Part shown: one piece after another, positions 24,723 to 30,013 of the stretch
How positions within the stretch are numbered: the stretch's first letter is position 1
Layout of the letters: every line of letters begins with the position of its first letter
Virus record (IMG/VR): IMGVR_UViG_3300005526_000017
Location: 1 to 34,597 of that record
Origin: a virus
Strand: one strand, 5' to 3'
DNA: 34,597 nucleotides
The notes under the pieces: generated by a model
The model's database searches: none
Told to the model about the DNA's origin: nothing
What the model saw: the letters and a program-made list of their open reading frames with translations, nothing else
Translations under genes and position numbers: made by a program

Positions 24723-25037
24723 ATGGAATTTGCCAGATTTGTTCGAAAGCCGTATGTCGTACGTGGGATTGAGATCACCGTCGACAATATCGAAGAAGTT
24801 GCTAAGTACATTGGTGAGTTTCGCATGGATGAGGTAGACGGTACGAAATACATCGTCGTGGATTCCAACTTGGTACCCAACATGGACTACGTCTATCCCG
24901 GGTATTTCATGACGAAGATGGGAAGAAACGTTCGTTGTTACACCAAGAGGGTTTTCAACAACCAATTCGTGTTGGAAACCGAGGAGCTCAAGCCCTTCTT
25001 GGAGTTCATGGAAGTGGATCGGAACCGGAATTACTGA
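24723..25037 (+). CDS. Small phage protein with a RKP..V start, unknown function
   Basis: 104 residues from ATG 24723, preferred because AAGGA (24712-24716) is six bases upstream. An alternative ATG at 24672, overlapping the previous stop, would add 17 low-complexity residues. The order FVRKPYVVRGIEITVDNIEE ... VYPGYFMTKMGRNVRCYTKR ... FNNQFV parallels a widespread group of small phage proteins that begin KKP.V.EA..W and end with PGD.I..G..GE.Y.C...IF...Y. Their function is not established. It is the last gene of the operon started at P7. Confidence 0.7.
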   Translation: MEFARFVRKPYVVRGIEITVDNIEEVAKYIGEFRMDEVDGTKYIVVDSNLVPNMDYVYPGYFMTKMGRNVRCYTKRVFNNQFVLETEELKPFLEFMEVDRNRNY

Positions 25038-25039
25038 TT

Positions 25040-25068
25040 CGCACAAAACGCACTTGCTATAATGAGAA
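25040..25068 (+). promoter_or_regulatory. Promoter P8 (GAG class)
   Basis: CGCA 25040-25043, CGCAC 25049-25053, TATAAT 25058-25063 followed by GAGAAG. It begins two bases after the stop of the preceding gene and starts the unit that carries the structured region. Confidence 0.85.
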
Positions 25069-25135
25069 GGAGATGGATTTAGAGAACCATCTTTAAAGTC
25101 GCACCTAATATTGCGACCCTCTCTCACTTTTTTTT
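25063..25135 (+). ncRNA. Branched leader RNA after P8, ending in T8
   Basis: TGAGA (25063-25067) can pair with TCTCA (25122-25126). Inside are AGATGG/CCATCT (25071-25076 / 25087-25092) and GTCGCA/TGCGAC (25098-25103 / 25112-25117), giving a three-way layout followed by eight T residues (25128-25135). It therefore looks like a short RNA ending in an intrinsic terminator, or an attenuator that controls the following unit. An unused strong ribosome site, AAGGAGGAGG (25149-25158), lies just beyond with no start codon at a useful distance. Confidence 0.5.
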
Positions 25136-25223
25136 ATGTTTTTCACTCAAGGAGGAGGGCGAGTTATACGAGGATTCGTTTGATTTCGATTGTTGCAATC
25201 TCGACGAGTAGAAAGGAAAATCG

Positions 25224-25319
25224 ATGAAGCGTTGGATCATTGGTGCGATTTCTGTCGCCCTTCTCGTAGGCGCCGGTCTTGTCACAGCCAAGTTGTGGAA
25301 GACTCGGGCGAACGCGTAA
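25224..25319 (+). CDS. 31-residue membrane microprotein
   Basis: ATG 25224 has GAAAGGAAAA upstream (25211-25220). The product is MKRWIIGAISVALLVGAG plus LVTAKLWKTRANA: a single hydrophobic helix with basic residues at both ends. The size is typical of phage microproteins that bind and modulate a larger membrane protein. No family assigned. Confidence 0.6.
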   Translation: MKRWIIGAISVALLVGAGLVTAKLWKTRANA

Positions 25320-25715
25320 GCAAGGTTTTGACGAGGTAGCTACTCCCAGAGAAATCTGGTTCAGTCCAGCCGTTGAATTTGCTAGTGATTCAACGTATCA
25401 ATGCTACCATGGGAGACTATAGCGGTGATGTCTTCATACTTTCACAGGGCGCTAAGATGCTATCGTGAAACGGACCCCCGTTGGATAGTAATCTTACTGT
25501 CTGTAATATGTGATATTATTTGCCACCCGCCTATAGTATCACGTTTGTCAGGCCGCCCTCAGACCTTGGGTGGATCGGGTCAGGAGTATACCGGATTCGA
25601 GAACGACGATGCTCGTCCTCGGATGCGCTGCCGAGTATGCTAAGGCCGGGCCCGGTCCACTCAAGCCTTTGTCCAGATTGACATATACCATGTGGACAGG
25701 AAGTGCCTGTCAGTC
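25320..25715 (+). ncRNA. Candidate large structured RNA, 5' part
   Basis: About 400 bases without a supported gene but with closely spaced complementary segments: GGTAGC/GCTACC (25335-25340 / 25403-25408) enclosing CCAGA-GAAA-TCTGG (25346-25359) and an eight-pair hairpin CGTTGAAT/ATTCAACG (25371-25378 / 25388-25395); CTCCCA/TGGGAG (25343-25348 / 25410-25415) crossing the first helix; TTTCAC/GTGAAA and CTATC/GATAG (25440-25488) in pseudoknot order; GTGATATTA/TAGTATCAC (25510-25518 / 25534-25542); CCGCCC/GGGTGG (25553-25573); CGAG..ACGA/TCGT..CTCG (25598-25621); and CCAGATTGACA/TGTCAGTCTGG (25673-25683 / 25708-25718). A frame at 25401-25643 has no ribosome site. The size and complexity recall ornate phage RNAs such as GOLLD or ROOL, but I cannot match a known class. 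Confidence 0.5.
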
Positions 25716-25731
25716 TGGAGGATCGATCGTG
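25708..25731 (+). promoter_or_regulatory. Ribosome site GGAGG partly inside a stem
   Basis: The 3' arm TGTCAGTCTGG (25708-25718) contains the first two bases of GGAGG (25717-25721), the ribosome site for GTG 25729. A competing hairpin GACAGG-AAGTG-CCTGTC (25695-25711) would break the long stem and free the site. This gives a possible two-state translational switch for the zinc-ribbon gene. Confidence 0.35.
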
Positions 25732-25926
25732 GAAGCACAGATCGACATCGTAGGGTGGCACCTACACCCCGAATCCGCAGAGTGTCACACCTGTGACAAG
25801 CCTGCGACGGTCATGGTTGCTTATGTTGGGGACTACGTGTCCTTCAACCTTTGCGACGATTGCCTTACGAACTACACGGTTCGTAAGGACGAAATCTCAG
25901 AGGTCTTTCGCAAGTTGGGCCTCTGA
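25729..25926 (+). CDS. Small zinc-ribbon protein
   Basis: 65 residues from GTG 25729, with GGAGGA seven bases upstream; longer frames begin inside the structured region. Two CxxC pairs, in ECHTCDKP and NLCDDCLTNY, about 25 residues apart, would bind one zinc. Between them lies ATVMVAYVGDYVSFN, and a helical tail follows (KDEISEVFRKLGL). Codon choice is ordinary for the phage, favouring a real gene. Its DNA also holds perfect hairpins (TGTCAC/GTGACA at 25783-25798; a ten-pair CCTTACGAAC/GTTCGTAAGG at 25863-25888; TCAGAGG/CCTCTGA at 25897-25926), so it may be embedded in, or overlap, a structured RNA. It could bind nucleic acid or a protein; no family named. Confidence 0.6.
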   Translation: MEAQIDIVGWHLHPESAECHTCDKPATVMVAYVGDYVSFNLCDDCLTNYTVRKDEISEVFRKLGL

Positions 25927-26190
25927 TCGATCCACCGGACGCCGGGTGTCAGCGTAAGAGCGCGAACTAGGCGTGACAGATCGGAGAGACGATCATCAGC
26001 AATGTCCGTTCGTTCTAATGACCGACAATCGGCGGTCTATACCGAAAGGAGAAGAGGAGCTGAGATTTCCCTTGCAGGATCTCAGCAACAGTCGCGGTAG
26101 CCTGCAAGGCCACGGCTGCGAACGGATCGGGGGGTGGGTTGGGTTGTATCTGTCGCCTAGCCCACTCCCCATTCATTTTCAGAACAAAGG
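25927..26190 (+). ncRNA. Candidate structured RNA, 3' part
   Basis: No gene supported in about 270 bases, but several clear helices: GATCG-GAGAGA-CGATC (25979-25994), GACCG/CGGTC (26020-26037), an H-type pseudoknot at 26059-26109, and a ten-pair stem GGGGGGTGGG/CCCACTCCCC (26129-26138 / 26161-26170) with one G-U pair. The last stem has four G-runs in its 5' arm and adjacent loop, which could also form a quadruplex. A 95-residue frame at 25973-26260 runs into the next gene in another frame and lacks a ribosome site. This may continue the RNA that begins near 25320. Confidence 0.45.
26059..26109 (+). ncRNA. H-type pseudoknot
   Basis: Stem 1 is GCTGAGAT (26059-26066) with ATCTCAGC (26079-26086). 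Stem 2 is CCTTGCAGG (26070-26078) with CCTGCAAGG (26101-26109). Both stems are perfect. Loop 1 is three bases, there is no base between the stems, and loop 3 is 14 bases: textbook geometry for coaxial stacking. It lies 90 bases upstream of the gene at 26199. Confidence 0.65.
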
Positions 26191-26198
26191 AATGCTTC

Positions 26199-26582
26199 AT
26201 GGAAGATTACACGAATGTGACTTTGGTCAAGATCACAAAAGAGAGAACCGTTTGTTTTGATGGCGAAGATTTTCTCATGGTCGATGCCGAAATATTCAAT
26301 GGTCTTAAGTCAAGCCATATACCAAGACCATACACGGATAGTCGACCGATGCAAAAAGCAATTCTCGAAATTCTCGAAAAGCATCCCGGCAGTTACAGTC
26401 GAGATATTCGGCATTATCTTAATGAGGATTACGACTTTCAACCTATGCCGGAAGTTATACGAGGTTGTCTGCAACGGATGCGGAATGACGAGAAGATTAC
26501 GGTCGAGGGCATGAAGAATCAAGCCCGTTGGTTTCTTAAGGAGCAGGATGGATCTCTGGGTGTCAATGAGGATGCTCGATGA
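26199..26582 (+). CDS. Winged helix-turn-helix protein (putative regulator)
   Basis: 127 residues; ATG 26199 after AAAGGA (26186-26191). The first half is beta-rich (VTLVKITKERTVCFDGEDFL). From about residue 48 the pattern QKAILEILEKHPGSYSRDIR, PMPEVIRGCLQRMRNDEKIT, then a strand pair ending ARWFLKE reads as a winged helix: helix, helix, recognition helix, wing. It probably binds DNA, either to regulate phage promoters or in replication. The 5' neighbour is the pseudoknot region, so its translation may be controlled. It overlaps the next gene by 35 bases. Confidence 0.65.
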   Translation: MEDYTNVTLVKITKERTVCFDGEDFLMVDAEIFNGLKSSHIPRPYTDSRPMQKAILEILEKHPGSYSRDIRHYLNEDYDFQPMPEVIRGCLQRMRNDEKITVEGMKNQARWFLKEQDGSLGVNEDAR

Positions 26583-26742
26583 TGCGGAGCTAGAGCTTGG
26601 AGAGTTTGTGGCCGAGTGTATTTGGTGGGAGAACAACATCTACCGGCGGGAAGGTAATGTGTTGCTTTGGGATAAAAGATCAAAGCATCACATGCAGGCC
26701 ATCGAGACTCGCAAGGTTTATGTGGAGGAATACGAAAACTGA
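26548..26742 (+). CDS. Small acidic protein, unknown function
   Basis: 64 residues; ATG 26548 four bases after AAGGAG (26538-26543), overlapping the previous gene. Later Met codons at 26566 and 26572 are possible starts. It is rich in Trp and acidic residues (AELELGEFVAECIWWENNIY), with a short basic patch (KRSKHHMQAIETRK). Its stop TGA touches promoter P9. No family recognised. Confidence 0.55.
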   Translation: MDLWVSMRMLDDAELELGEFVAECIWWENNIYRREGNVLLWDKRSKHHMQAIETRKVYVEEYEN

Positions 26743-26771
26743 CGCAAATTTTACATACACTATAATGGAAC
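26743..26771 (+). promoter_or_regulatory. Promoter P9 (GGAA class)
   Basis: CGCA 26743-26746 and TATAAT 26761-26766 followed by GGAAC, with the standard 18-base offset. The middle element is TACAT instead of AACAC. Drives the gene at 26792. Confidence 0.8.
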
Positions 26772-26791
26772 CCACCAACTGGAGGATCATT

Positions 26792-27040
26792 ATGAGTGAT
26801 AAATTCAAGAAGACCAAGAAGTGGATCAAGGACTACAAAGAGGAACTTGCCGTTACCGGAATGGTAGCTGCGATTGTTGCTGTCTACGGAGGCCTGGTTT
26901 ACGTTGCTATCAAAGCAGCGAAAGCAGAGCAAGAAGAAGAAGCAGCTCGCATGCTAGCACTCGGTGACGCAGTTGCTCGTGGAGCCTCGGTCCTTCCTGG
27001 GCCTGATGGAGAGTATTGGATCATCGAGGCCAAAGGTTAA
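26792..27040 (+). CDS. Small membrane protein, paralog of the gene at 27150
   Basis: 82 residues; ATG 26792 after GGAGG. A basic amphipathic N-terminus (KFKKTKKWIKDYKEELAV) is followed by one membrane segment (TGMVAAIVAVYGGLVYVAI, about 22-40), an acidic helix and a C-terminal GPDGEYWIIEAKG motif. The same plan, including KxWIK near the start and a DG.(Y/F)WI tail, recurs in the next gene. It is a single-gene unit between P9 and terminator T2. Function unknown. Confidence 0.75.
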   Translation: MSDKFKKTKKWIKDYKEELAVTGMVAAIVAVYGGLVYVAIKAAKAEQEEEAARMLALGDAVARGASVLPGPDGEYWIIEAKG

Positions 27041-27055
27041 TGGGAGACAAAACCC

Positions 27056-27091
27056 AAAGGGGCGAACCTGGTAACAGGTTCTATCCCTTTT
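27056..27091 (+). terminator. Intrinsic terminator, family T2 copy 1
   Basis: AAAGGG (27056-27061) pairs with CCCTTT (27085-27090); inside is the perfect hairpin GAACCTG-GTAA-CAGGTTC (27064-27081). T-rich DNA follows and leads into promoter P10. A second copy is at 27433. Confidence 0.85.
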
Positions 27092-27098
27092 CATTTTT

Positions 27099-27127
27099 CG
27101 CAGATTCTGCACCTTCTATAATGGAAC
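27099..27127 (+). promoter_or_regulatory. Promoter P10 (GGAA class)
   Basis: CGCA 27099-27102, TGCAC 27108-27112, TATAAT 27117-27122 followed by GGAAC. Drives the gene at 27150. Confidence 0.85.
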
Positions 27128-27149
27128 CCACGACTAGAGGGAGTAATTA

Positions 27150-27413
27150 ATGTACGAAGACTACAAAGATTTCAAGAACTGGATCAAGGAGCACAAGAAA
27201 TTGTCGCTCTTCATCACAGGCTTGGGCCTTGGTACGATTGTAGGAGTTTGGGCTACTAAGCCGGGCCGAAAGGAACGGAAGAAGGAAGCCAAAAACCTCG
27301 GGCAGTTGACCCAATGGTTCGAGAACGTTGATCGAGAGCTCGCAGATTTGCGTGCTAACAAGATCGGTGAAGGAACCGACGGAGTTTTCTGGATTCACGC
27401 TTACGAAGGTTAG
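27150..27413 (+). CDS. Small membrane protein, paralog of the gene at 26792
   Basis: 87 residues; ATG 27150 after GAGGGAG (27136-27142). It begins MYEDYKDFKNWIKEHKK, has a membrane segment LFITGLGLGTIVGVWATK (about 20-37), a very basic stretch (GRKERKKEAK), a helix, and ends GTDGVFWIHAYEG. Resemblance to the previous gene is in layout and end motifs, so an old duplication of the whole promoter-gene-terminator cassette is likely, since both terminators are also alike. Function unknown. Confidence 0.75.
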   Translation: MYEDYKDFKNWIKEHKKLSLFITGLGLGTIVGVWATKPGRKERKKEAKNLGQLTQWFENVDRELADLRANKIGEGTDGVFWIHAYEG

Positions 27414-27432
27414 GGAATCCGAACACCCAATG

Positions 27433-27466
27433 GGGGAGGAATCTGGTAACAGGTTCTATCCCCTTT
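27433..27466 (+). terminator. Intrinsic terminator, family T2 copy 2
   Basis: GGGG (27433-27436) with CCCC (27460-27463) around GAATCTG-GTAA-CAGGTTC (27439-27456), then TTTAATTTTT. It differs from copy 1 mainly in the lower stem. No promoter of the CGCA family follows here, so readthrough may feed the next gene. Confidence 0.8.
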
Positions 27467-27483
27467 AATTTTTGAGGAGACAC

Positions 27484-27738
27484 GTGAACGAATCGAATTC
27501 GAAGATCGTCGGAGTCATTTCCGTATTTGCTGTGGGGGTATTTGTCGGTGGATACGCCGTAAGACAGCACATCAAAGAGAAGATCAAGATGTTGAAGATG
27601 TCTGAGTCTCTCAGTCCCAAACTTGCGGGGGAGATCTCAGATTGGCTGACGAACACGAAAGACAAGAGGACGGCTGAGCAATTCTGGGGGGATAAGGCAC
27701 AGGAGTTCTCGACTGAATTGAAGAAGCGACTCGAATAG
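27484..27738 (+). CDS. Small membrane protein with N-terminal anchor
   Basis: 84 residues; GTG 27484 after TGAGGAG (27473-27479). One membrane segment near 8-26 (IVGVISVFAVGVFVGGYAV) is followed by a charged, helical soluble region (about 30-84) ending in a basic cluster. It has no promoter of its own that I can see. No family recognised. Confidence 0.65.
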   Translation: MNESNSKIVGVISVFAVGVFVGGYAVRQHIKEKIKMLKMSESLSPKLAGEISDWLTNTKDKRTAEQFWGDKAQEFSTELKKRLE

Positions 27739-27746
27739 GGGGAACG

Positions 27747-27899
27747 TTGAAACTGCTTTCGTATCTTCAAGGGGAATTGGACGTCAAGGCTGTCGAACTC
27801 ATGCAGTTCAAGAAGGAAATGACTCCGGAGGAGTGGTTGGCTTTGAAGGAGGATGCTCGTCGGGATGCCTTGGCCAACGGAATCATATTGGAGGATTGA
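27747..27899 (+). CDS. 50-residue soluble protein (TTG start)
   Basis: TTG 27747 has AGGGGGA three to four bases upstream (27737-27743). The product is a charged helical peptide (LLSYLQGELDVKAVELMQFK, then TPEEWLALKEDARRDALAN) without membrane segment. Its stop overlaps the start of the next microprotein (TGATG). The chain of overlapping starts into the helicase gene supports it. No family recognised. Confidence 0.5.
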   Translation: MKLLSYLQGELDVKAVELMQFKKEMTPEEWLALKEDARRDALANGIILED

Positions 27900-27976
27900 T
27901 GATCATCGTCATAATTCTCTTCGCTTTGCTCGGGTTGGTAGTGGCGGTGTATGTCTTGTGGGATACGGAGGAATAA
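27899..27976 (+). CDS. 25-residue membrane microprotein
   Basis: ATG 27899 overlaps the previous stop, and GGAGG (27890-27894) is four bases upstream. The product is almost entirely one hydrophobic helix (MIIVIILFALLGLVVAVYVL followed by WDTEE). The helicase ATG at 27976 overlaps its stop codon, so the three genes are coupled. It is very short but has a good ribosome site and sensible membrane sequence. Confidence 0.5.
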   Translation: MIIVIILFALLGLVVAVYVLWDTEE

Positions 27977-29226
27977 TGGACGCATGCCTGCTTGACTGCG
28001 ATCCTTACGGAAGGGATGCTGTGATTGAATTAATGCCACATCAAGAACAAGCTTTACATTTTCTCGATAACGGAAAGATCCTCTACGGAGGCGTAGGCGC
28101 AGGTAAGTCCGCAGTTGCTCTGGCTTACTATATGAAAAAAGAAATGCTGAGGGATATCTATGTCATTACTACGGCTAAGAAACGTGATAATCTTGACTGG
28201 AATTCTGAGGCTGCTCGTTTCGGCATTGGCCCTTTGGCTGATGCTACGGTTGCTGGGGTACTACACGTAGACTCGTGGAACAACATCGGGAATTACGCTG
28301 ATGTTAAGGACCAGTTCTTCATCTTCGACGAGCAGAGACTTATCGGGCATGGGGCTTGGGTGAAGCATTTTCTGAAGATCGCCAAGAATAACCGATGGAT
28401 TTTGCTGAGTGCAACTCCGGGGGATGTTTGGCTGGATTATGCCCCCGTCTTCATTGCAAACGGGTGGTACCAGAACATCACTGATTTCAAGCTTCAGCAT
28501 GTGTGGTATGCGGCGTACACAAAATACCCAAAGGTTTTAGGGTATCGAGGAGAGCAAAAACTCGAGCGATTGCGCAATGAGATTTTGGTAGAGATGCCTT
28601 ACGATAAACACACCACACCGATTCTAAATTTTCTTGATGTGGATTATGATAAAGAGAGGCTAGATGCAATTTTGAAGAGTCGTTGGGATGACACTTACAA
28701 TCATCCGATCAAAGATGCTGCTGAACTTTGGCGCTTGATGAGACGGATTGTGAACAGCGATCCAAGTCGTCTTGAAATGATTCGGATGCTTATGGGATGT
28801 CATCCTAAGTTGATCATCTTCTACAATTTTGATTACGAACTCGAAATTCTAAGGGCCTTGCATGATGAAACAACCGTTGCGGAGTGGAATGGGCACCGTC
28901 ATGACTCGATCCCTGAAACAGACAGATGGGTCTATTTGGTTCAGTATGTTGCGGGTGGTGAGGGGTGGAATTGTATTGAAACTGATGCGATGGTGCTGTA
29001 TTCCTTGACCTATTCTTACAAAAATTATATACAAGCTCAAGGGAGAATTGACCGTTTGAATAGTCCTTTCACTAAATTGTACTATTACATCTTGGTTTCG
29101 GGTGCTTACATTGATGTAATGGTGAGGGCGGCTTTGGAGGAGAAGCGGTCGTTTAATGAGAATTGGGCGATTCAAAGCTGGAATATACGTGGATTTCCGG
29201 CAGAAAAATACGCGGTGCCGGTATGA
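27976..29226 (+). CDS. SF2 (Snf2-like) DNA helicase / translocase
   Basis: 416 residues from ATG 27976, with CGGAGGA upstream. Motifs in order: LMPHQEQALHFL (Q-like motif), GGVGAGKS Walker A (K44), FIFDEQRLIG as motif II (D118-E119-Q120-R121 in place of DEAH), LLSATPGD as motif III (about 144-151), AGGEGWNC as motif V and IQAQGRIDR as motif VI (Q355 onwards). It is a compact, single-unit helicase with both RecA-like lobes and no accessory domain. Phage enzymes of this kind act in replication restart or recombination. It is the only separate helicase here, complementing the SF3 domain in the polyprotein. Confidence 0.85.
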   Translation: MDACLLDCDPYGRDAVIELMPHQEQALHFLDNGKILYGGVGAGKSAVALAYYMKKEMLRDIYVITTAKKRDNLDWNSEAARFGIGPLADATVAGVLHVDSWNNIGNYADVKDQFFIFDEQRLIGHGAWVKHFLKIAKNNRWILLSATPGDVWLDYAPVFIANGWYQNITDFKLQHVWYAAYTKYPKVLGYRGEQKLERLRNEILVEMPYDKHTTPILNFLDVDYDKERLDAILKSRWDDTYNHPIKDAAELWRLMRRIVNSDPSRLEMIRMLMGCHPKLIIFYNFDYELEILRALHDETTVAEWNGHRHDSIPETDRWVYLVQYVAGGEGWNCIETDAMVLYSLTYSYKNYIQAQGRIDRLNSPFTKLYYYILVSGAYIDVMVRAALEEKRSFNENWAIQSWNIRGFPAEKYAVPV

Positions 29227-29413
29227 ACGACGGCGATTTGCACCCTATCTGACTTGGGAAAACGTTCCTTTATGGCACCCTGGCATATACTTCTTTAGGT
29301 ATAGGGAGGAGAGAGTAGGTATGTATATATACAAGAAATAAATATATCAACCTCGTTTTCCTATAGAGTTTTTTGAGACTATTGTTTTTATACAAAACGC
29401 CGGGAGACTAAAA
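29227..29413 (+). other. AT-rich gap with one hairpin
   Basis: No gene supported. CCCT..TATAC (29278-29290) can pair with GTATA..AGGG (29299-29306). AT-rich sequence rich in TATATA follows (29321-29352). The hairpin lacks a direct T-run, so a terminator role is doubtful. The base before the next gene has only a modest GGGAG ribosome site (29402-29406). Confidence 0.4.
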
Positions 29414-29944
29414 ATGAGAGATTATCGGAAAATTGAGAAACGAAGGAACATAGACGGGTTTCCTAGGTATCAAGTTTCCAATTATGGTAGGGTGTACAAT
29501 CGTTACACTGGAAGACGCATGGCTCTTACACCAACTGATTTTGGAATTCTTACTGTTGGACTTATACGTGATGAAGGAGATGGTTACACTCGTCAATATA
29601 GACGTTCTGTGAAGCGTTTGGTTGCAGAAGCATTTGTTCCAGGTCGAAGTGAAATGTTTGATACCCCAATTCAACTTGATGGGGATAGAACTAACATGCG
29701 TTCTGATAATCTTATGTGGCGACCAAGGTGGTTTGCTTGGTTATATATTCATCAATTCGAGGATCCGAAAGATTGGTTCTATTCCGGTCCCATCGTCGAT
29801 ATAACTAATGGGCTCGAATATGAGAATATTCTTCATGCTGCTATTACTAATGGTAGTCTTTGTAAGGATATTCGTTTCTCTCTTTTAGGTCAAAGTTTAG
29901 GTGTTTGGCCTACCGGAGAAGAGTATAGATACATACCTACATAA
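29414..29944 (+). CDS. NUMOD4/HNH-type protein with altered catalytic motif
   Basis: 176 residues. NUMOD4-like start: IDGFPRYQVSNYGRVYN (about 13-29), a DNA-contact module of homing endonucleases. VKRLVAEAFVP follows (about 63), then IQLDGDRTNMRSDNLMWRPR. In active HNH enzymes this last block normally reads as VNHxDGxxxNNxxxNLEW, so the catalytic His is Gln or Leu here, while the Asn residues remain. The C-terminal 70 residues (WLYIHQFEDPKDWFYSGP onwards) are unlike standard modules, but NGLEYENILHAAITNGSLCK recalls a NUMOD1-type helix-turn-helix. It could be a decayed homing nuclease or a DNA-binding regulator. It is free-standing between helicase and endolysin. Confidence 0.7.
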   Translation: MRDYRKIEKRRNIDGFPRYQVSNYGRVYNRYTGRRMALTPTDFGILTVGLIRDEGDGYTRQYRRSVKRLVAEAFVPGRSEMFDTPIQLDGDRTNMRSDNLMWRPRWFAWLYIHQFEDPKDWFYSGPIVDITNGLEYENILHAAITNGSLCKDIRFSLLGQSLGVWPTGEEYRYIPT

Positions 29945-29966
29945 AACACATGTACTATAATGAGGG
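29938..29966 (+). promoter_or_regulatory. Promoter P11 (GAG class, variant upstream element)
   Basis: TATAAT 29956-29961 followed by GAGGGG. At the usual CGCA position stands TACA (29938-29941), and CACAT (29947-29951) stands at the middle element. The upstream half lies inside the last codons of the preceding gene, which may explain the deviation. It drives the endolysin-nuclease-RNA polymerase operon. Confidence 0.65.
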
Positions 29967-30013
29967 GAGAGTGGATTTTCGCACGTCTCTTAATTTTCGA
30001 GCAGGGAGACACC

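Noticed and set aside
25335-25408. tRNA-like segment of 74 bases closed by GGTAGC/GCTACC with a TTCAGTC sequence
   Set aside because: The inner helices have the wrong order and size for D, anticodon and T arms, and there is no anticodon loop of seven bases. I found no tRNA in the window.
25401-25643. 80-residue frame
   Set aside because: No ribosome site, lies across several hairpins of the structured region, and composition is not protein-like.
25973-26260. 95-residue frame
   Set aside because: GTG start without ribosome site; runs into the winged-helix gene in another frame and covers the pseudoknot.
29973-29996. Second TTCGCAC element after P11
   Set aside because: No TATAAT follows at the required 18-base offset, so it is probably not a promoter.
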